Assembly: GCA_025800245.1 (NCBI GenBank)
Contig: JAOXSA010000231.1
Location: 1-64,000 of the forward strand
DNA from: Amphritea sp.
GTDB taxonomy: Bacteria; Pseudomonadota; Gammaproteobacteria; Pseudomonadales; Balneatricaceae
Length of the DNA stretch: 64,000 nucleotides
Direction of reading: 5' to 3'
Position 1 is the first letter of the stretch. Every line of letters starts with the position of its first letter. Below are positions 63,397-64,000 of this stretch, piece after piece. The notes beneath the pieces were generated by a model that was given only the letters and a program-made list of their open reading frames with translations, was not told the origin of the DNA and made no database searches. Position numbers and translations under genes: made by a program.

Positions 63397-63869
63397 CACT
63401 CAGGACCCGTTTCGCAGCCCTTTTTGCCTCGCTGATCATCAGTTTCAGCAGTGCCGCTGACGCCCAACCACTGCCTGTTCTGGAGAACCTGCAGGCCGAC
63501 CAGCAGAATGCCGGCGATCGTTTTCTGCTGGTACTGGTCAGTCAGCCGGATTGCAGTTATTGCGAGCTGGTAGAAGAAGAGGTGCTGGAACCGATGCAGC
63601 TGAGCGGTCAGTATGATGGCCGACTGCTATTCCGTAATCTGATCATCCACGACGGACGGGATGTCACTGACACCGACGGTACGATGATCAGTGCTTCGCA
63701 GCTGGCCCGCCGTTATAACAGTAGTATGACTCCGACACTGCTGTTTATTGACCCCCAGAGCGGTGCAGAGATTGCCGATAAAATGATTGGTGTCAGCAAT
63801 ATCGAAATGTACGGTTTCTACGTCGACAAACAGGTAAAGATTGCCCACCGGCTTAAAACAACACCATAA
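63393..63869 (+). CDS. Exported thioredoxin-fold protein
   Basis: This 158-residue protein has a signal peptide (about 1-24) and a thioredoxin fold with the redox motif Cys54-Ser-Tyr-Cys57. The cis-Pro is in SSMTPTLLFID. It resembles periplasmic SoxW/DsbD-gamma-like proteins. It is coupled to the hydrolase, which has few cysteines. Its partner is not known. Confidence 0.87.
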   Translation: MTLRTRFAALFASLIISFSSAADAQPLPVLENLQADQQNAGDRFLLVLVSQPDCSYCELVEEEVLEPMQLSGQYDGRLLFRNLIIHDGRDVTDTDGTMISASQLARRYNSSMTPTLLFIDPQSGAEIADKMIGVSNIEMYGFYVDKQVKIAHRLKTTP

Positions 63870-63948
63870 GCATTTCTAGCCCTATTCCATCCGCCCTATT
63901 GCCAGTACAATGGCGCACCTGTTTACATCTGAATTAAGGCGCCGTTTT

Positions 63949-64000
63949 ATGTGGTTCAAAAATGCTATCTTCTATCGTTTCAGTCAGGCTTTCACCCACA
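63949..64000 (+). CDS. rdgC: RdgC, partial (cut by window edge)
   Basis: The 17 codons from ATG 63949 (MWFKNAIFYRFSQAFTH) match the conserved N-terminus of the nucleoid-associated, recombination-related RdgC. The rest is beyond the window. The assignment rests on this short match. Confidence 0.7.
   Translation, partial: MWFKNAIFYRFSQAFTH

Overview
The window is a compact, gene-dense chromosomal segment of a gammaproteobacterium. Gene content and order point to the marine Oceanospirillales (Amphritea/Neptunomonas/Marinobacterium-like) with Pseudomonas-type synteny: leuCDB-asd, prmB-aroC-MFS, gpsA-sixA, lexA-sulA-(two unknowns)-topA, and ccoNOQP-ccoGHIS-hemN-fnr-apt. The genus is inferred from family resemblance and was not tested by a search. 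No rRNA, tRNA, CRISPR array or complete insertion sequence was seen.

Layout. 1-4946: leucine biosynthesis (leuCDB) plus asd on the minus strand, with a divergent LysR regulator. 5823-8092: a class III PHA synthase pair (phaE-phaC), then speD. 8909-9594: a 204-bp MITE-like element inserted in the speD terminator, then a probable 58-codon small gene coupled to an NSS sodium symporter. 11059-20373: mostly minus strand, with phaR, a DUF6489 protein, an MFS carrier, speE, aroC, prmB, a patatin, a DUF4892 protein and a hydrolase; smrB and folE lie on plus. 20505-22272: an AT-richer PglL/Wzy-like glycan ligase gene broken in a run of seven G. 22217-27677: sixA, gpsA, a small membrane protein, rhlB and dinG. 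27678-36629: the SOS regulator lexA with sulA, then topA, uup and several small conserved unknowns. 36800-47336: slt, tatD, a class I PHA synthase, a MATE pump, a DUF3080 lipoprotein and the biofilm switch lapG-lapD. 47405-50313: ProQ-like RNA chaperone, tusA, an ABM protein, rlmM and a hydrolase. 50691-62366: cbb3 oxidase structural and assembly genes, hemN, fnr and apt. 62518-64000: a secreted hydrolase with a thioredoxin-like partner, then the start of rdgC.

How the parts fit. PHA storage recurs: a class III synthase, a class I synthase and the PhaR regulator lie within about 36 kb, although no phaA, phaB or phasin gene is present here. Microaerobic respiration forms one block: the oxidase, its copper/heme assembly factors, anaerobic heme synthesis and the oxygen sensor Fnr, with perfect Fnr boxes upstream of ccoN and hemN. 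The SOS block has three LexA boxes between dinG and lexA-sulA.

The most unusual signals are the G7 frameshift in the glycan ligase gene, the MITE that landed in the loop of a terminator with a 10-bp target duplication, and the small gene ahead of the NSS transporter.
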